Source of the DNA: Sabellastarte sp. h YS-2021
Lineage: Eukaryota; Annelida; Polychaeta; Sabellida; Sabellidae
Direction of reading: 5' to 3'
DNA: 64,000 nucleotides
NCBI GenBank assembly: GCA_964017235.1
Contig: OZ024929.1
Coordinates: 64,885,603 to 64,949,602, forward strand
Below, piece after piece: positions 1-11,578 of this stretch; position 1 is the first letter of the stretch; each line of letters starts with the position of its first letter. The notes under the pieces are model-generated. The model was not told where the DNA came from. It ran no database searches and worked only from the letters and a program-made list of their open reading frames with translations. Both the position numbers and the translations under genes were made by a program.

Positions 1-281
1 GAAAAAGCCTTAATAATATGTAAAAAGCTTGGGCTTTCATGATATTCAGATACAGAGTCATGTGTGAATTAAAAATGTTAACAATAACATCTGACAACAT
101 GACTTTGTGTATTTTTTTTTACAATAGAACAATAAAGGATTTCACAAATATGATTATCTGAAGCATATATATCTTATAAAAATATTAAGTAGCAATGAAT
201 TTCAGAGGCATAAAATGCCTCAAAGATATACAACGTATGAATGTCCCTATCTATAGCCAATTATAGGTTACTACAGTGTAT
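1..281. other. AT-rich sequence, nothing recognised
   Basis: No coding potential, repeat unit or terminal structure was recognised here. It ends at the 5' hairpin of the first Helentron-like element. Confidence 0.5.
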
Positions 282-291
282 CTTTATCATT

Positions 292-320
292 GTATCTACC
301 GGATAGCATCCGGTGGATAC
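292..320. repeat. 5' terminal hairpin (CCACCGG type)
   Basis: Inverted arms GTATCTACCGGAT and ATCCGGTGGATAC are separated by three bases. The same motif starts the element at 21024. Its right half recurs near element 3' ends at about 4135, 4469, 7982 and 37622. Confidence 0.75.
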
Positions 321-394
321 TATGGATTTCGCTTCGTTATGCCGCCACCACAGTGTGTAGAGAGATTTCCTCGTTACCACTCCAATGAAAAAAA

Positions 395-660
395 TATTAT
401 AGCTAGCCTTCTCAAATTTGCAGGATATATTCATAACCATAAAATCTTGCCGGCGAATATTTTTGGCCTCATTTTGAAAAACAAGATGGCCGCCACAGGC
501 GTTTTTTCGACTTTCAGCAAGGACTTTTGGTGGCCCTCTAGAGCAAAGGGTATTATAGGTAGAGGTCTCAAATTCACAGGGTATTTTCCTCATTACAAAA
601 TTTTGACTGGGAATATTTTCAGCCTCATTTTGAAAAACAAGATGGCCGCCACAGGCGTTT
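395..660 (+). repeat. Leader repeat (two units of about 156 bp)
   Basis: Two copies of a unit containing ACAAGATGGCCGCCACAGGC, at about 481 and 637. Relatives occur at 1620-1890, 21160-21230 and 36790-36870, each in the leader region of a CCACCGG-type element. The open frames through it are not conserved genes. Confidence 0.65.
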
Positions 661-1470
661 TTTTGACAGTCATGAAAAGTGCTTATATCTCCCTTATTAT
701 TGGTTCTAGAGTTTTGGGATGGTAAACCAACCTATAGGAAATCATGGGCTGGGAATCTTTTGGTGTGGTCGGATTTGACCTTGGACCCCACCTTCAAGGT
801 CAAACGAGGATAGCCAAGCTTAAAAGTGCTAAAAACTCGCTTATTATTGGTCCTAGAGGTTTGGGATGGTAAACCAACCTATAGGAAATCATGGGCTGGG
901 AATCTTTTGATGTGGTCAGATTTGACCTTGGACCCTTCCTTCAAGGTCAAATGGAGGGGCCACGGTGGCAAAGTGGTAACACTCTCGCCTCCCACCTCTG
1001 AGGCCGGGGTTCGATTTCCAGCACGGCCTCAAGTGGGAAAGCTGGTAGTTGCTTGCCGTTGGTCGGCAGTTTACAGTACAGAATCCTAACGAACTGTATG
1101 TACTGGTTTCCTCGGCCCTTCCAACTACCCATCGTGATATGACCTGTACAGTGTTGAAAGCGACGTAAAACCCCAAATAAATATAAAATAAAAATATAAA
1201 TATAAATTCAAGGTCACACGAGGATAGCCAAACCTAGAAGTGCCTATAACTCGCTTAGTATGGGTCATACAGGTTTGGGATGGTAAACCAACCTATAGGA
1301 AATCATGGGCTGGGAATCTTTTGATGTGGTCAGATTTGACCTTGGACCCCTCCTTCAAGGTCAAGCGAGGATAGCCAAACTTAAAAGTGCCTATAACTCG
1401 ATTATATTTGGTCGTAGAGGTTCGGGATGGTAAACCAACCTATAGGAAATCATGGAGTATTCGGTTGCAA
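660..1470 (+). repeat. R1 tandem array (147-bp unit), interrupted by a SINE
   Basis: Units run from TTATAACTCGCTTATTATTG through GGTTTGGGATGGTAAACCAA to TTGACCTTGG and TTCAAGGTCAAACG. About four units are present; one is split at about 955 by the SINE. Confidence 0.85.
954..1206 (+). mobile_element. tRNA-derived SINE inserted in an R1 unit
   Basis: The head resembles a tRNA gene. An A-box-like TGGCAAAGTGG lies at 966-976 and a B box GGTTCGATTTCC at about 1008-1019, suitably spaced for an internal RNA polymerase III promoter. A non-tRNA body of about 170 bp follows, including GAAAGCGACGTAAAACCCC (about 1158-1176), and ends in an A/T-rich tail. The flanking R1 sequence is duplicated on both sides (TTCAAGGTCA plus about 7 more bases, near 940-957 and 1207-1223), as expected for a target-site duplication. 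The body may belong to one of the conserved-core SINE superfamilies known in molluscs; that is inference. Confidence 0.8.
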
Positions 1471-1479
1471 TATGAAAAA

Positions 1480-2300
1480 TTTCAAATTTTACAACTTTTG
1501 GCGGCCATCTTGAATTTTTGCAGAAAATTAAAAATCGCAAATATCTCTGAAACCGTCAGAGATACCGCCGCCGCAGTGTGTAGATGATTTCTCGCTACCC
1601 CTCTGCAGCCAAAAGTATTAGCAGTAGAGGCCTCAAATTTGCAGGATAGGTTCAATGGTACAAAACCTTGCCTCCGAGTTCTTTTGGCCTCATTTCCAAA
1701 AACAAGATGGCCGCAACGGCCGTTTCATTCAAATTTTTAGGGACTTTTGTTGCCCCAGTATATCAAAGGGCATGCAATGTACACTTTCCAAATTTGCAGG
1801 ATATGTTCATCATGGTCAAAGCTTCCTTGGGAATTATTCTGGATATCTGGACAAAAACAAGATGGCCACCGTGGGTGTTTCTTTGACCATTTTTGACAAA
1901 ATACAAAAAGTGCAAATATCTCGAAAACCATGAGATAGAGCGATTTCAAGTGCATTTTGACCCGCAGGGTAGTACAGGAGTATTCGGTTGCAATATGAAA
2001 AATTTCAAATTTTACACCTTTTGGCGGCCATCTTGAATTTTTGCGGAAAATGAAAAATGGCAAATATCTCTGAAACTGTCGGAGATAGAGCGATTTCGAG
2101 CGAATTTTGGACCTGCAGGGTAGTAGAAGAGTATTCTGTTGAAACATGAAAGTTTTCAATTTTTACAACTTTTGGCGGCCATCTTGAATTTTTGCAGAAA
2201 ATAAAAAATCGCAAATATCTCTGAAACCGTCAGAGATAGAGCGATTTCGAGCGAATTTTGGACCCGCGGGGTAGTAGAAGAGTATTCTGTTGAAACATGA
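1480..2300 (+). repeat. R4 tandem array (about 150 bp) with leader repeats
   Basis: Units contain GGCGGCCATCTTGAATTTTT (about 1500, 2024, 2175), then ATATCTCTGAAACCGTCAGA and GATAGAGCGATTTCGAGCG. A leader-type segment with ACAAGATGGCCGC at 1700-1870 interrupts the regular spacing. Confidence 0.75.
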
Positions 2301-2310
2301 AAATTTTCAT

Positions 2311-3285
2311 CAAATAACTCATTCACCTACTTTTGGGAGAGCTTTCACTCGGTGAAGTTTCAGACCCGTAGCTAATTACTCACCTACTCAAAATGAGTAA
2401 ATGCTAATTATCTCTAAAAGTATTGCAGATAGCCAATTTTTCTCAAATAACTCATTCACCTACTTTTAGGAGAGCTTTCACATGGTGAAGTTCCAGACCC
2501 GTAGGTAATTACTCACCTACTCAAAATGAGTAAATGCGAATTATCTCTAAAAGTGTTGTAGATAGCCAATTTTATCAAATAACTCATTCACCTACTTTTG
2601 GGAGAGCTTTCACTTGGTGAAGTTTCAGACCCATAGCTAATTACTCGCCTACTCAAAATGAATAAATGCGAATTATCTCTAAAAGTATTGCGGATACCCA
2701 ATTTTTATCAAATAACTCATTCATCTATTTTTTGGAAGAGCTTTCACATGGTGAAGTTTCAGACCCATAGCTAATTACTCACCTACTCAAAATGAGTAAA
2801 TGCGAATTATCTCTAAAAGTATTGCAGATAGCCAATTTCTCTCAAATAACTCCTTCACCTACTTTTGGGAGAGCTTTCACTTGGTGAAGTTTCAGACCCA
2901 TAGCTAATTACTCACCTACTCAAAATGAGTAAATGCTAATTATCTCTAAAAGTATTGCGGATACCCAATTTTTATCAAATAACTCATTCATCTACTTTTG
3001 GGAGAGCTTTCACATGGTGAAGTTCCAGACCCGTAGGTAATTACTCACCTACTCAAAATGAGTAAATGCGAATTATGTCTAAAAGTATTGCAGATAGCCA
3101 ATTTTTCTCAAATAACTCATTCACCTACATTTTTGAGAGCTTTCAATTAGTGAATTTTCAGATCCGTAGCTAATTACTCACCTACTCAAAATGAGTAAAT
3201 GCCTATTATCACTGAAAGTATTGCAGATAGCCAGTATTTCTCAAATAACTCATTCACCTACATTTTGGAGAGCTTTCACATGCTA
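2311..3285 (+). repeat. R2 tandem array (about 133-bp unit, about 7 copies)
   Basis: Starts of CAAATAACTCATTCACCTAC at 2311, 2444, 2576 and 2709 give the period. Each unit holds two opposed CTCAYY/RRTGAG-like motifs and ends TTGCAGATAGCCAATTTTTC. The same family fills 51350-53990. Confidence 0.9.
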
Positions 3286-4134
3286 AAGTTTTTTATGAAT
3301 TTTTAAAATAATTTTTAATGCATTAAAATTAATGAAATCATGCACTAAATCAATTATTACTTGAAAAGTATTGCATTTAGAGCACTTTGTTAAAATATGT
3401 TATTCAGCTACTTTTTCCATAGCTACAACATGGTGAGTAACTTGGGTGTCTGTCTAAATAGCTAAGTGAGTAATAGCTACTTTTGGATTTTTCACTGACT
3501 TCCATCATGAGTAAAATCACTTGTAACTTGAAAACTATTGCATTTACAGAATTTTGTGCAAATATGTTATTCATCTACTTTTGGGTCAGCTATTACATAA
3601 TAAAATTTCAGACCTGTAGCTCATGGCATAGCTGAGTAATAGCTACTTTTAGGTTATCACTGTTGAGTAAATCACTTATAACTTGAAAACTGTTGCATTT
3701 AGATTATTTAGTTTCAAAATGTTATTCACCTATTTTGGGGCAGCTATAACATAGTAAAATTCCAGACCTGTGGCTTATTGGATAGCTGAGTAATAGCTAC
3801 TTTGAGGTTCTTACTCAACACTAAATCATTTATAACTTGAAAAGTATTGCATTTAGAGCATTTTGTTAAAATATGTTATTCAGCTACCTTTTTCCATAGC
3901 TACAACATGGTGAGTAACTTGAGTGTCTATCTCAATAGCTAAGTGAGTAATAGCTATTTTTGGACTTTTCACTAACTTCCATCATGAGTAAAATCACTAG
4001 TAACTTGAAAACTATTGCATTTAGAGAATTTTGTGCAAATCTGTTATTCACCTACTTTTGGGTCAGCTATAACATAGTAAAATTTCAGACCTCTAGCTTG
4101 TGGCATAGCTGAGTAATAGGTACTTTTGCCTTTG
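3286..4134 (+). repeat. R3 array with its ATGAATTTTT 5' palindrome
   Basis: An AT-rich inverted repeat (about 3290-3340; ATGAATTTTT with AATTAATGAA) precedes about five units of a 154-bp repeat containing TAACTTGAAAACTATTGCAT and GGTCAGCTATAACATAGTAA. Confidence 0.8.
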
Positions 4135-4181
4135 CCGGTGGATACATCTTGCATCTGGCCACAGATGCGTCCTTGGTCTAG

Positions 4182-4510
4182 TTGGTCCTAGAGGTTTGTA
4201 ATGTTAATCCAACCTATAGGAAATCATGGGCTAGGAATCTTTTGATGTGGTCAGATTCGACCTTGGGCCCCTCCTTCAAGGTTAAACGACAATAACCAAA
4301 CTTAAAAGTGCTGATAACTTGCTTATTATTGGTCCTAGAGGTTTGCAATATGAAACCAACTTATAGGAGGTCATGGGCTGGGAATCTTCTGATGTTTTCA
4401 GATTTGACCTTGGGCCCCTCTTTCAAGGTCAAACGATGGTTCACTGGCTTAGGTGAGTTGTCTTTTTGGTGGATACAAATTTGCATCGGTTCTGCGATGA
4501 ATAGGTCTAG
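4182..4510 (+). mobile_element. R1 remnant with a second CCGGTGG-type 3' end
   Basis: Two R1 units lead to GGTGGATAC (about 4469), a hairpin GCATCG/CGATGA (4483-4500) and CTAG (4507-4510). The array resumes mid-unit directly after the upstream CTAG-TT, so the preceding element probably inserted within an R1 unit at a TT dinucleotide. Confidence 0.6.
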
Positions 4511-5099
4511 TTTCTAGGATTAAATATCTCCTGGGAAAAATTTACGATCCCAAATTTACAGCAAAAATGATATATTCTTTTCATAAAATATACCACTCTA
4601 CAAAACACAATAAAGCTCACGTTCTGCTTACAGTCTAATACTGCAACTGATACAGTTTTTAGATAATCCACTTTTCCATCAGATACAAAACACAGTTAAG
4701 CTTACCTTCTCCTTACAGTCTCATACCACAACTACTACAGCTTTATCAACTCAAATCTCCATCCGGGCCGCTCGTTTTTGTTAGCAAAAACCTTTTTCTA
4801 GTTTTTAGTTAACTAGATTAGATTAATGCTGTCATCTTGCTATTGAGGTATCTTGTTTTAATACTTCATCTATAGATATATTTTCTTTCTCTTAGACATT
4901 ATTTTCTATACATAAACATTATTTGGAGCTTTATATAACTGACACTGCTCTAAAAGTATCCCGTTCTTTGTACTGTTTCACTACTTCTATAACTCAGGGT
5001 GTTGAAAAATATTTCCCCAGGCTGTGAGGTACAGGCATCTCTGATGCTATTTTTTCATCTGTTCCGAACAGCTGTTAGAAGTGATCTCTGATGCTATTT
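4511..5099 (+). mobile_element. AAGCG-type 3' end plus a dispersed repeat
   Basis: A hairpin GTTTTTG-ttag-CAAAAAC (4774-4791) with CTAG at 4798-4801 matches the 3' end of the AAGCG family at 55411-55436. The stretch 4820-5097 is a diverged copy of 62676-62916, which lies in the 3' domain of an R5-type element. Confidence 0.55.
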
Positions 5100-8007
5100 A
5101 AGCGTCCCTTGAAAAGGGGACACTTATTGTTTTCACCCCCGGTTTTCAGTCAGCCGCCGCCGCCGCATTATCGTCTCCCTTGAATATCTCCCTTGTTATT
5201 AGGCCTATGCAAATGATATTTGGCAGTTATCTTCTATAGGCGTGGGGAAATTTTTTGACAGGCATAAGTTTGACCTTTGACCTTTATCAAGGTCACATTA
5301 TCAAAAATTCAAAAAAAATTTACTTCCTTTTCACCAGATTTCCTCAGAAAGTACTGGGTGTGGGTCAACCAAATTTGGTATGCACATTCCTGACATAAGA
5401 ATCTAGGCACCAGTCGATATTGGGATCAATTGGGCCATAATTGACCGATTGACGGGGGATTGATTATCGGTTGATAAAAAATTTGCTAAGATTAAGCCTT
5501 GAACTTGCTTATTATTGGTCCTAGAGGTTTGGGATGGTATACTGACATATAGGAAATCATGGGCTGGGAATCTTTTGGTGTGGTCATATTTGACCTTGGG
5601 TCCCTCCTTCAAGGTCAAACGAGCATAGCTAAACTTAAAAGTGCTTATAACTCGCTTATTATTGGTCCTACAGGTTTGGGATGGTAAACCGACTTGTAGG
5701 AAATCATGGGCTGGGAGTCTTCTGGTGTGGTCGGATTTGACCTTGGGCCTCTCCTTCAAGGTCAAACGAGCATAGTCAAACTTAAAAGTGCTTATAACTC
5801 GCTTATTATTGGTCCTACAGGTTTGGGATGGTAAACCAACATGTAGGAAATCATGGGCTGGGAATCTTCTGGTGTGGTCGGATTTGACCTTGGGCCTCTC
5901 CTTCAAGGTCAATCGAGCATAGCCAAACTTAAAAGTGCTTATAACTCGCTTATTATTGGTCCTAGAGGTTTGGGATGGTAAACCAACATGTAGGAAATCA
6001 TGGGCTGGGAGTCTTCCGGTGTGGTTGGATTTGACCTTGGGCCTCTCCTTCAAGGTCAAACGAGCATAGCCAAACTTAAAAGTGCTTATAACTCGCTTAT
6101 TATTGGTCCTACAGGTTTGGGATGGTAAATCAACATGTAGGAAATCATGGGCTGGGAATCTTCTGGTGTGGTCAGATTTGACCTTGGACCTCTTCTTCAA
6201 GGTGAAACGAGCATAGCCAAACTTAAATGTGCTTATAACTCGCTTATTATTGGTCCTAGAGGTTTGGGATGGTAAACCAACATGTAGGAAATCAGTGGCC
6301 GGGAGTCTTCTGGTGTGGTCAGATTTGACCTTGGACCTCTCCTTCAAGGTGAAACGAGCATAGCCAAACTTAAAAGTGCTTATAACTCGCTTATTATTGG
6401 TCCTAGAGGTTTGGGATGGTAAACCAACATATAGGAAATCATGGGCTGGGAATCCTCTGGTGTGGTCGGATTTGACCTTGGGCCTCTCCTTCAAGGTCAA
6501 ACGAGGATAGCCAAACTTAAAAGTGCTTATAACTCGCTTATTATTGGTCCTACAGGTTTGGGATGGTAAACCAACATGTAGGAAATCATGGGCTGGGAAT
6601 CTTCTGGTGTGGTCGGATTTGACCTTGGACCTCTCCTTCAAGGTGAAACGAGCATAGCCAAACTTAAAAGTGCTTATAACTCGTTTATTATTGGTCCTAG
6701 AGGTTTGGGATGGTAAAAAAACATGTAGGAAATCATGGGCTGGGAGTCCTCTGGTGTGTTCGGATTTGACCTTGGTCCTCTCCTTCAAGGTCAAACGAGC
6801 ATAGCCAAACTTAAAAGTGCTTATAACTCGCTTATTATTGGTCCTAGAGGTTTGGGATGGTAAACCAACTTCTAGGAAATCAGTGGCCTGGAGTCTTCTG
6901 GTGTGGTCGGATTTGACCTTGGACCTCTCCTTCAAGGTCAAACGAGCATAGCTAAACTTAAAAGTGGCTTATAACTCGCTTATTATTGGTCCTACAGGTT
7001 TGGGATGGTAAACCAACATGTAGGAAATCATGGGCTGGGAGTCTTCTGATGTGGTCGGATTTGACCTTGGGCCTCTCCATCAAGGTGAAACGAGCATAGC
7101 CAAACTTAAAAGTGCTTATAACTCGCTTATTATCGGTCCTAGAGGTTTGGGATGGTAAACCAACATGTAGGAAATCATGGGCTGGAAGTCTTCTGGTGTG
7201 GTCGGATTTGACCTTGGGCCTCTCCTTCAAGTTCAAACGAGCATAGCCAAACTTAAAAGTGCTTATAACTCGCTTATTATTGGTCCTAGAGGTTTGGGAT
7301 GGTAAACCAACATGTAGGAAATCATGGGCTGGGAGTCGTCTGGTGTGGTCGGATTTGACCTTGTACCCCTCCTTCAAGGTGAAATGAGGATAGCCAAACT
7401 TAAAAGTGCTTATAACCCTCTTATTATTGGTCCTAGAGGTTTGGGATGGTAAACATATATTCTAGTGTGGTCGGATTTCACCTTGGGCGCCTCCTTCAAA
7501 GGTCAAACAAGGATATCCAAACCTATAAGTGCTTATAACTCACTTATTATTGGTCCTAGAGGTTTGCAAAGTGAAACCAACCTATAAGAAATCATGGGGT
7601 AGGAATATTCTGATGTGCTCAGATTTGACCTTGGGCCCCTCCTTCAAGGTCAAACGAGGATACTCAAACTTAAAAGTGCTTATAGCTCGCTTATTATTGG
7701 TCCTAGAGGTTTGTAATGTAAAACCAACCTATAGGAAATCATGGGCTAGGAATCTTTTGATGTGGTCAGATTTGACCTTGGGCCCCTCCTTCAAGGTCAA
7801 ACGACAATAGCAAAACTTAAAAGTGCTGATAACTTGCTTATTATTGGTCCTAGAGGTTTGCAATATGAAACCAACTTATAGGAGGTCATGGGCTGGGAAT
7901 CTTCTGATGTATTCAGATTTGACCTTGGGCCCCTCCTTCAAGGTGAAACGATGGTTCACTGGCTTTGGTGAGTTGTCTTTTCGGTGGATACAAATTTGCA
8001 AGTCTAG
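5100..8007 (+). mobile_element. AAGCG-type Helentron-like element with a long R1 array
   Basis: The 5' hairpin is AAGCGTCCC-ttgaaaa-GGGGACACTT (5100-5125). A leader of about 380 bp (5126-5505) is nearly repeated at 38935-39305. It includes TTTGACCTTTGACC and ATCAAGGTCAC, and a stretch of GCC triplets at 5153-5166. The R1 array follows. The 3' end at 7982-8007 is CGGTGGATAC then CTAG-TT, with the terminal hairpin lost, so the 3' end belongs to the CCGGTGG family and the copy is a mosaic. Confidence 0.6.
5506..7975 (+). repeat. R1 tandem array (147 bp, about 17 units)
   Basis: CTTATTATTGG recurs at 5655, 5802, 5949, 6096 and 6243, an exact 147-bp period. Because 147 is divisible by three, a stop-free antisense frame runs for over 500 codons as a 49-residue repeat. 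One unit near 7455 is shortened. Each unit carries TTTGACCTTG and CAAGGTCAAA as inverted arms of a potential hairpin. Confidence 0.95.
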
Positions 8008-10092
8008 TTTTTTTATGAATTTTAAAAATAATTTTTAATACATTAAAATTACTGAAATCATGCAATAAATCAAATATAACGTGAAAAGTATTGCATTTAG
8101 GACATTTTGTTAAAATATGTTATTCAGCTACTTTTTCCGTAGCTATGACATGGTGAGTAACTTGGGAGTTTATTCCAATAGCTAAGTGAGTAATAGCTAC
8201 TTTTTAGTAACTTCCATAGTGAGTAAAATCACTAGTAACTTGAAAACTATAGTAAACATAGTAAATTTGCAGACCTGTAGCTTATATCATAGCTGAGCAA
8301 TAGCTATTTTGAGGTTATCACTGTTGAATAAATTAGTTATAATTTGAAAACTATTGTATTTACAGAATTTTGTTTAAATTTGTTGTTCAGCAATTTTTAG
8401 TCAGCTATAAAAAAGTAAAATTTTAGACCTGTAGCTCATTGCATTGCTGAGTAATAGCTACTTTCATGTTATCACTGTTGAGTAATTTGCTTGTCACTTG
8501 AAAACTGTTGCATTTAGAGAATTTTGTTTAATCTTTTATTCATGTTCTTTTCAATTAGCTATAACATAGTGAAATTGCAGATCTGTATCTCATGGCATAG
8601 CTGAGCAATAGCTATTTTCAGGTTCTCAATGTTGAATAAAACAGTTGTAACTTAAAAACTATTAAAACAGTATTTGTTTGAATATTATAACAGTTATTTT
8701 ACTTTTCCATCATCTATAACCTAGTGAACTTGCAGACCTGTAGCTCATTGCAGAGCTGAGCAATAGCTACTTTCAAAATGTAGCTATTGAGTAAAGTAGT
8801 TGTAACTTGAAAACTATTACATTTAGAGTATTTTGAGTATTTTATTTAAATATGTTATTCTTGTAATTTTTGGTCAGGTATAACATAGAAAAATTGCAGA
8901 CCTGTAGCTCATTACATAACTGAACAATAGCTACTTTGAGGTTCTCACTGTTGAGTAAATGAGTTGTTACTTGAAAACTATTACATTTAGAGAATTTTGT
9001 TTAAATATGTTATTCATGTACTTTTGAATCAGCTATAACAGAGTAAAAATACAGACATATAACTCATGGCATAGCTGAGCAATAGCTGTTTTCAGGTTCT
9101 CACTATTGGGTAAATCAGTTGTAACTTCAAAATTATTGCATTTAGATTATTTTGTATAAATATGTTGTTCACCTAGTTTGGGTCAGCTATAACATAGTAA
9201 AATTGCAGACCCATAGCTCATTGCATAACTCAGCTATAGCTACTTTGAGTTTTTCACTATTTAGTAAATCAGTTGTATTTTGAAAATTGTTGCATTTAGA
9301 GAATTTTTTTATATATGCTGTTCATGTACTTTTGAATCAGCTATAACATAGTAAAATTGTAGACCTATAGCTCATTGCATAACTGAGCAATAGCTACTTT
9401 CAGGTTCTCACTGTTGAGTAATCAGTTGTAACTTGAAAACTCTTGCTTTTACAGAATTTTGTTTAAATATGTTATGCACCTACTTATCGGTCAGCTATAA
9501 CATAGTGACATTGTAAAACTGTAGCTCATGGCACAGTTGAGCAATAGCTACTTTCAGGTTCTTACTGTTAAGTAAATCAGTTGTAATTTGAAAATTGTTG
9601 CATTTAGAGAATTTTGTTTAAATTTTTTTTTTCACTTACTTATGGGTCACCTATAACATAGTTAAATTGCAGGCCTTTAGCTCATTGTATAGCTGAGCAA
9701 TAGCTAATATCAGGTTCTCACTGTTGAGTAAATCAATTGTAACTTGAAAGTTATTGCATTTAGAGATTTTTCTTTAAATAAGTTATTCACCTTCTTTTGG
9801 GTCAGCTATAACATAGTAAAATGGGACCTGTAGCCCTTTGCATAGCTGGGCAAAAGTATTTTAAGATTCTTACTGTTGAGGAAATTAGTTGTAACTTGAA
9901 ATCTATTGCATGTACAGTAATTTCTTTAAATATGTTTTCACCAACTTTTTACATCTTTAGAGTTAACTTTGTACTTGTGAATACCATTTGCACGGCACAA
10001 CATTTGTGTCCTTTTCTTCATTCACTTCTACTTTGAAGCTCAAAGCAAACAGTCAGCTGACACAGAGCCCATTCACAGGCACTGATTGCCTG
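8008..10092 (+). mobile_element. R3-type Helentron-like element
   Basis: It begins at an AT-rich palindrome directly after CTAG (8008-8062), holds about 12 units of R3 (to about 9960), and ends in a conserved 3' block. That block includes GTCAGCTGAC (10052-10061) and a perfect 6-bp-stem hairpin CAGGCA-ctgat-TGCCTG (10076-10092). Both motifs mirror the AGCTGAC-type 5' end seen at 14672. Confidence 0.65.
8063..9960 (+). repeat. R3 tandem array (about 154 bp, about 12 units)
   Basis: Spacing of TTGAGTAAAT-like starts at 8951, 9106, 9260, 9414 and 9568 gives about 154 bp. Units contain TAACTTGAAAACTATTGCAT, CAGCTATAACATAGTAAAAT and CATAGCTGAGCAATAGCTAC. Divergence between units is high. Confidence 0.9.
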
Positions 10093-11254
10093 TTTATTTT
10101 TATATTATGGATTTGGAAAGTCCTGAAGAAACCCTTTAGGGTAAGCTGACATTAGACTCTACACGATTAGAAAATGAACTCACGTGTGTGCTGTGCCATA
10201 AAATGGCAGACAATAGCAGACACTTTTTTTCCTCCTTAAAGGGTTACTATCCTGTAAAATTTACTATATCTTTTTTTTCTTGTAATCAACTCCTCTAATG
10301 TATTTATATACATTGCCCATAGTTAGAACTCTCCAAACAAAGTACACACTTTATAAAATGACTTTTATTACAAGCCTGTCAAGGTAACAGTGCACACTTC
10401 TCACTTCGGCAAATTAACCAGTGGGCTGGTGCTCTTACATCAGCAGTGCCCCACTAGTGAATCTGGCTTGAGTCTACCTCAATGCATGTCTGTGTTTAGT
10501 ACAGTTTACATATCTTACTTTCAGGATCATTGAATTTAAAAGTATTTTTTATCATGATGAATGTATAAGATATGTGTCAGAAGGAAAAAAAAATAAAAAA
10601 CAGGCTGTTTTAAAATATTTAAACACCAGCATAACTTTACATAGAGTACTGAAAGATTATAAGTAGAAAGATACAAGCAGGGCTTATACTTCAGAAATGG
10701 TGATATAACAAAGTTGTAATAATTAACATGATTGAACAAATGTTTAGTGAAAATTAGATGATTTACTACCTTTAAAATTACCAGATGCAAAAAAGAGAAA
10801 ATTTAGATATGAGTACAGGATATATATTTAGCAAATATATAAATTTGTAATGTTTTACATATGTTGTGTGCAATGGAAAGAGCATTGTAAAAAAATATTT
10901 TTGGCAGTGAATTTGATTATATTTTTGTTATTTGCATTGAAAAAATAAAATATATGAATAATCAACTCAATGGCAATTGAAATAAATATGTGAAAACAAT
11001 TTGTATATGACAAGTAGGTATTTTGTCAAATTTTGGCCCCTTTTAAAATTAAAAACCAGATTCAGACATCTGAATTTTCTTCAGTATTTCTTCAGATAAA
11101 AAAAAAGGTTAATGAAAAAAATGAAACACATCTGGATTGAATTGCTGATGTTCATATGACATTGCTAGGTTTTCAGAAATGATCAATTCAATACTATAAA
11201 TTTTAACTGTTTTCAAATCTTAGATTTTTGGTGGAGCCTAATATTTATTACTTA
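10093..11254. other. AT-rich unique-looking sequence
   Basis: No convincing exon, repeat or transposon end was seen. The open frames here are short and unconserved in appearance. Confidence 0.5.
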
Positions 11255-11578
11255 CCGTAAATGACCTATTTAGCGCATCCGCCCTTGTAACCGCACCCTA
11301 CCTCTTTTTCCCAGCAATATCGTCGGTGACAGTGCACAATATCCACATTTTTGTCGTGACTTTCGAGTTTGTTTTTATCTACCGCCATATTTACAGGAAG
11401 TGGGTACTTTTGGTAGATTCTAAATGTTGGAACACCGTTATTCTTACCGGATTGACCTGTACTTTATCCCGGAAAGTGTTTCATGATGGGTTCACTAAAA
11501 GGGGAATTTTTTCCCACCAAATATTGAATAAAAATAGACTTTGCTTAGCGCACTGTGCGCTAAATAGGTCATTTACGG
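11255..11578. mobile_element. MITE with 23-bp perfect TIRs and TA target duplication
   Basis: The left end CCGTAAATGACCTATTTAGC (11255 on) is exactly inverted at the right end (about 11556-11578), giving 23 matching bases. TA flanks both ends (11253-11254, 11579-11580). Length is 324 bp with no transposase. TA duplication and TIRs starting CC suggest a Tc1/mariner- or pogo-type MITE, though the family is not identified. Confidence 0.85.

Larger units (their letters stand above)
282..4181 (+). mobile_element. Composite Helentron/HINE-like element, CCACCGG hairpin type
   Basis: The 5' end carries a 13-bp-arm hairpin (292-304 and 308-320, one mismatch). The body is a series of tandem arrays: leader repeats, R1, R4, R2 and R3. 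The 3' end has CCGGTGGATAC (4135-4145), which repeats the right arm of the 5' hairpin, then a perfect 7-bp-stem hairpin (4151-4168) and CTAG followed by TT (4178-4183). A 3' hairpin about 10 bp before CTAG with no target duplication is typical of rolling-circle elements; the TT junction and subterminal inverted motif suggest the Helentron branch. No Rep/helicase coding was seen, so it would be non-autonomous. It is probably itself composite, because the R2-to-R3 block recurs elsewhere. Confidence 0.6.

Noticed and set aside
961..1035. A functional tRNA gene
   Set aside because: A and B boxes are present, but the sequence continues into a SINE body with an A/T-rich tail and TSD, and a cloverleaf was not convincing.
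2311..3285. CRISPR array
   Set aside because: The 133-bp units are contiguous without unique spacers, in a eukaryotic intron full of similar satellites.
5403..7377. Antisense open frames of 512 and 139 codons with 49-residue repeats
   Set aside because: They are by-products of a 147-bp satellite unit divisible by three. The sense strand is equally conserved, changes ignore codon position by eye, and no domain is recognisable.
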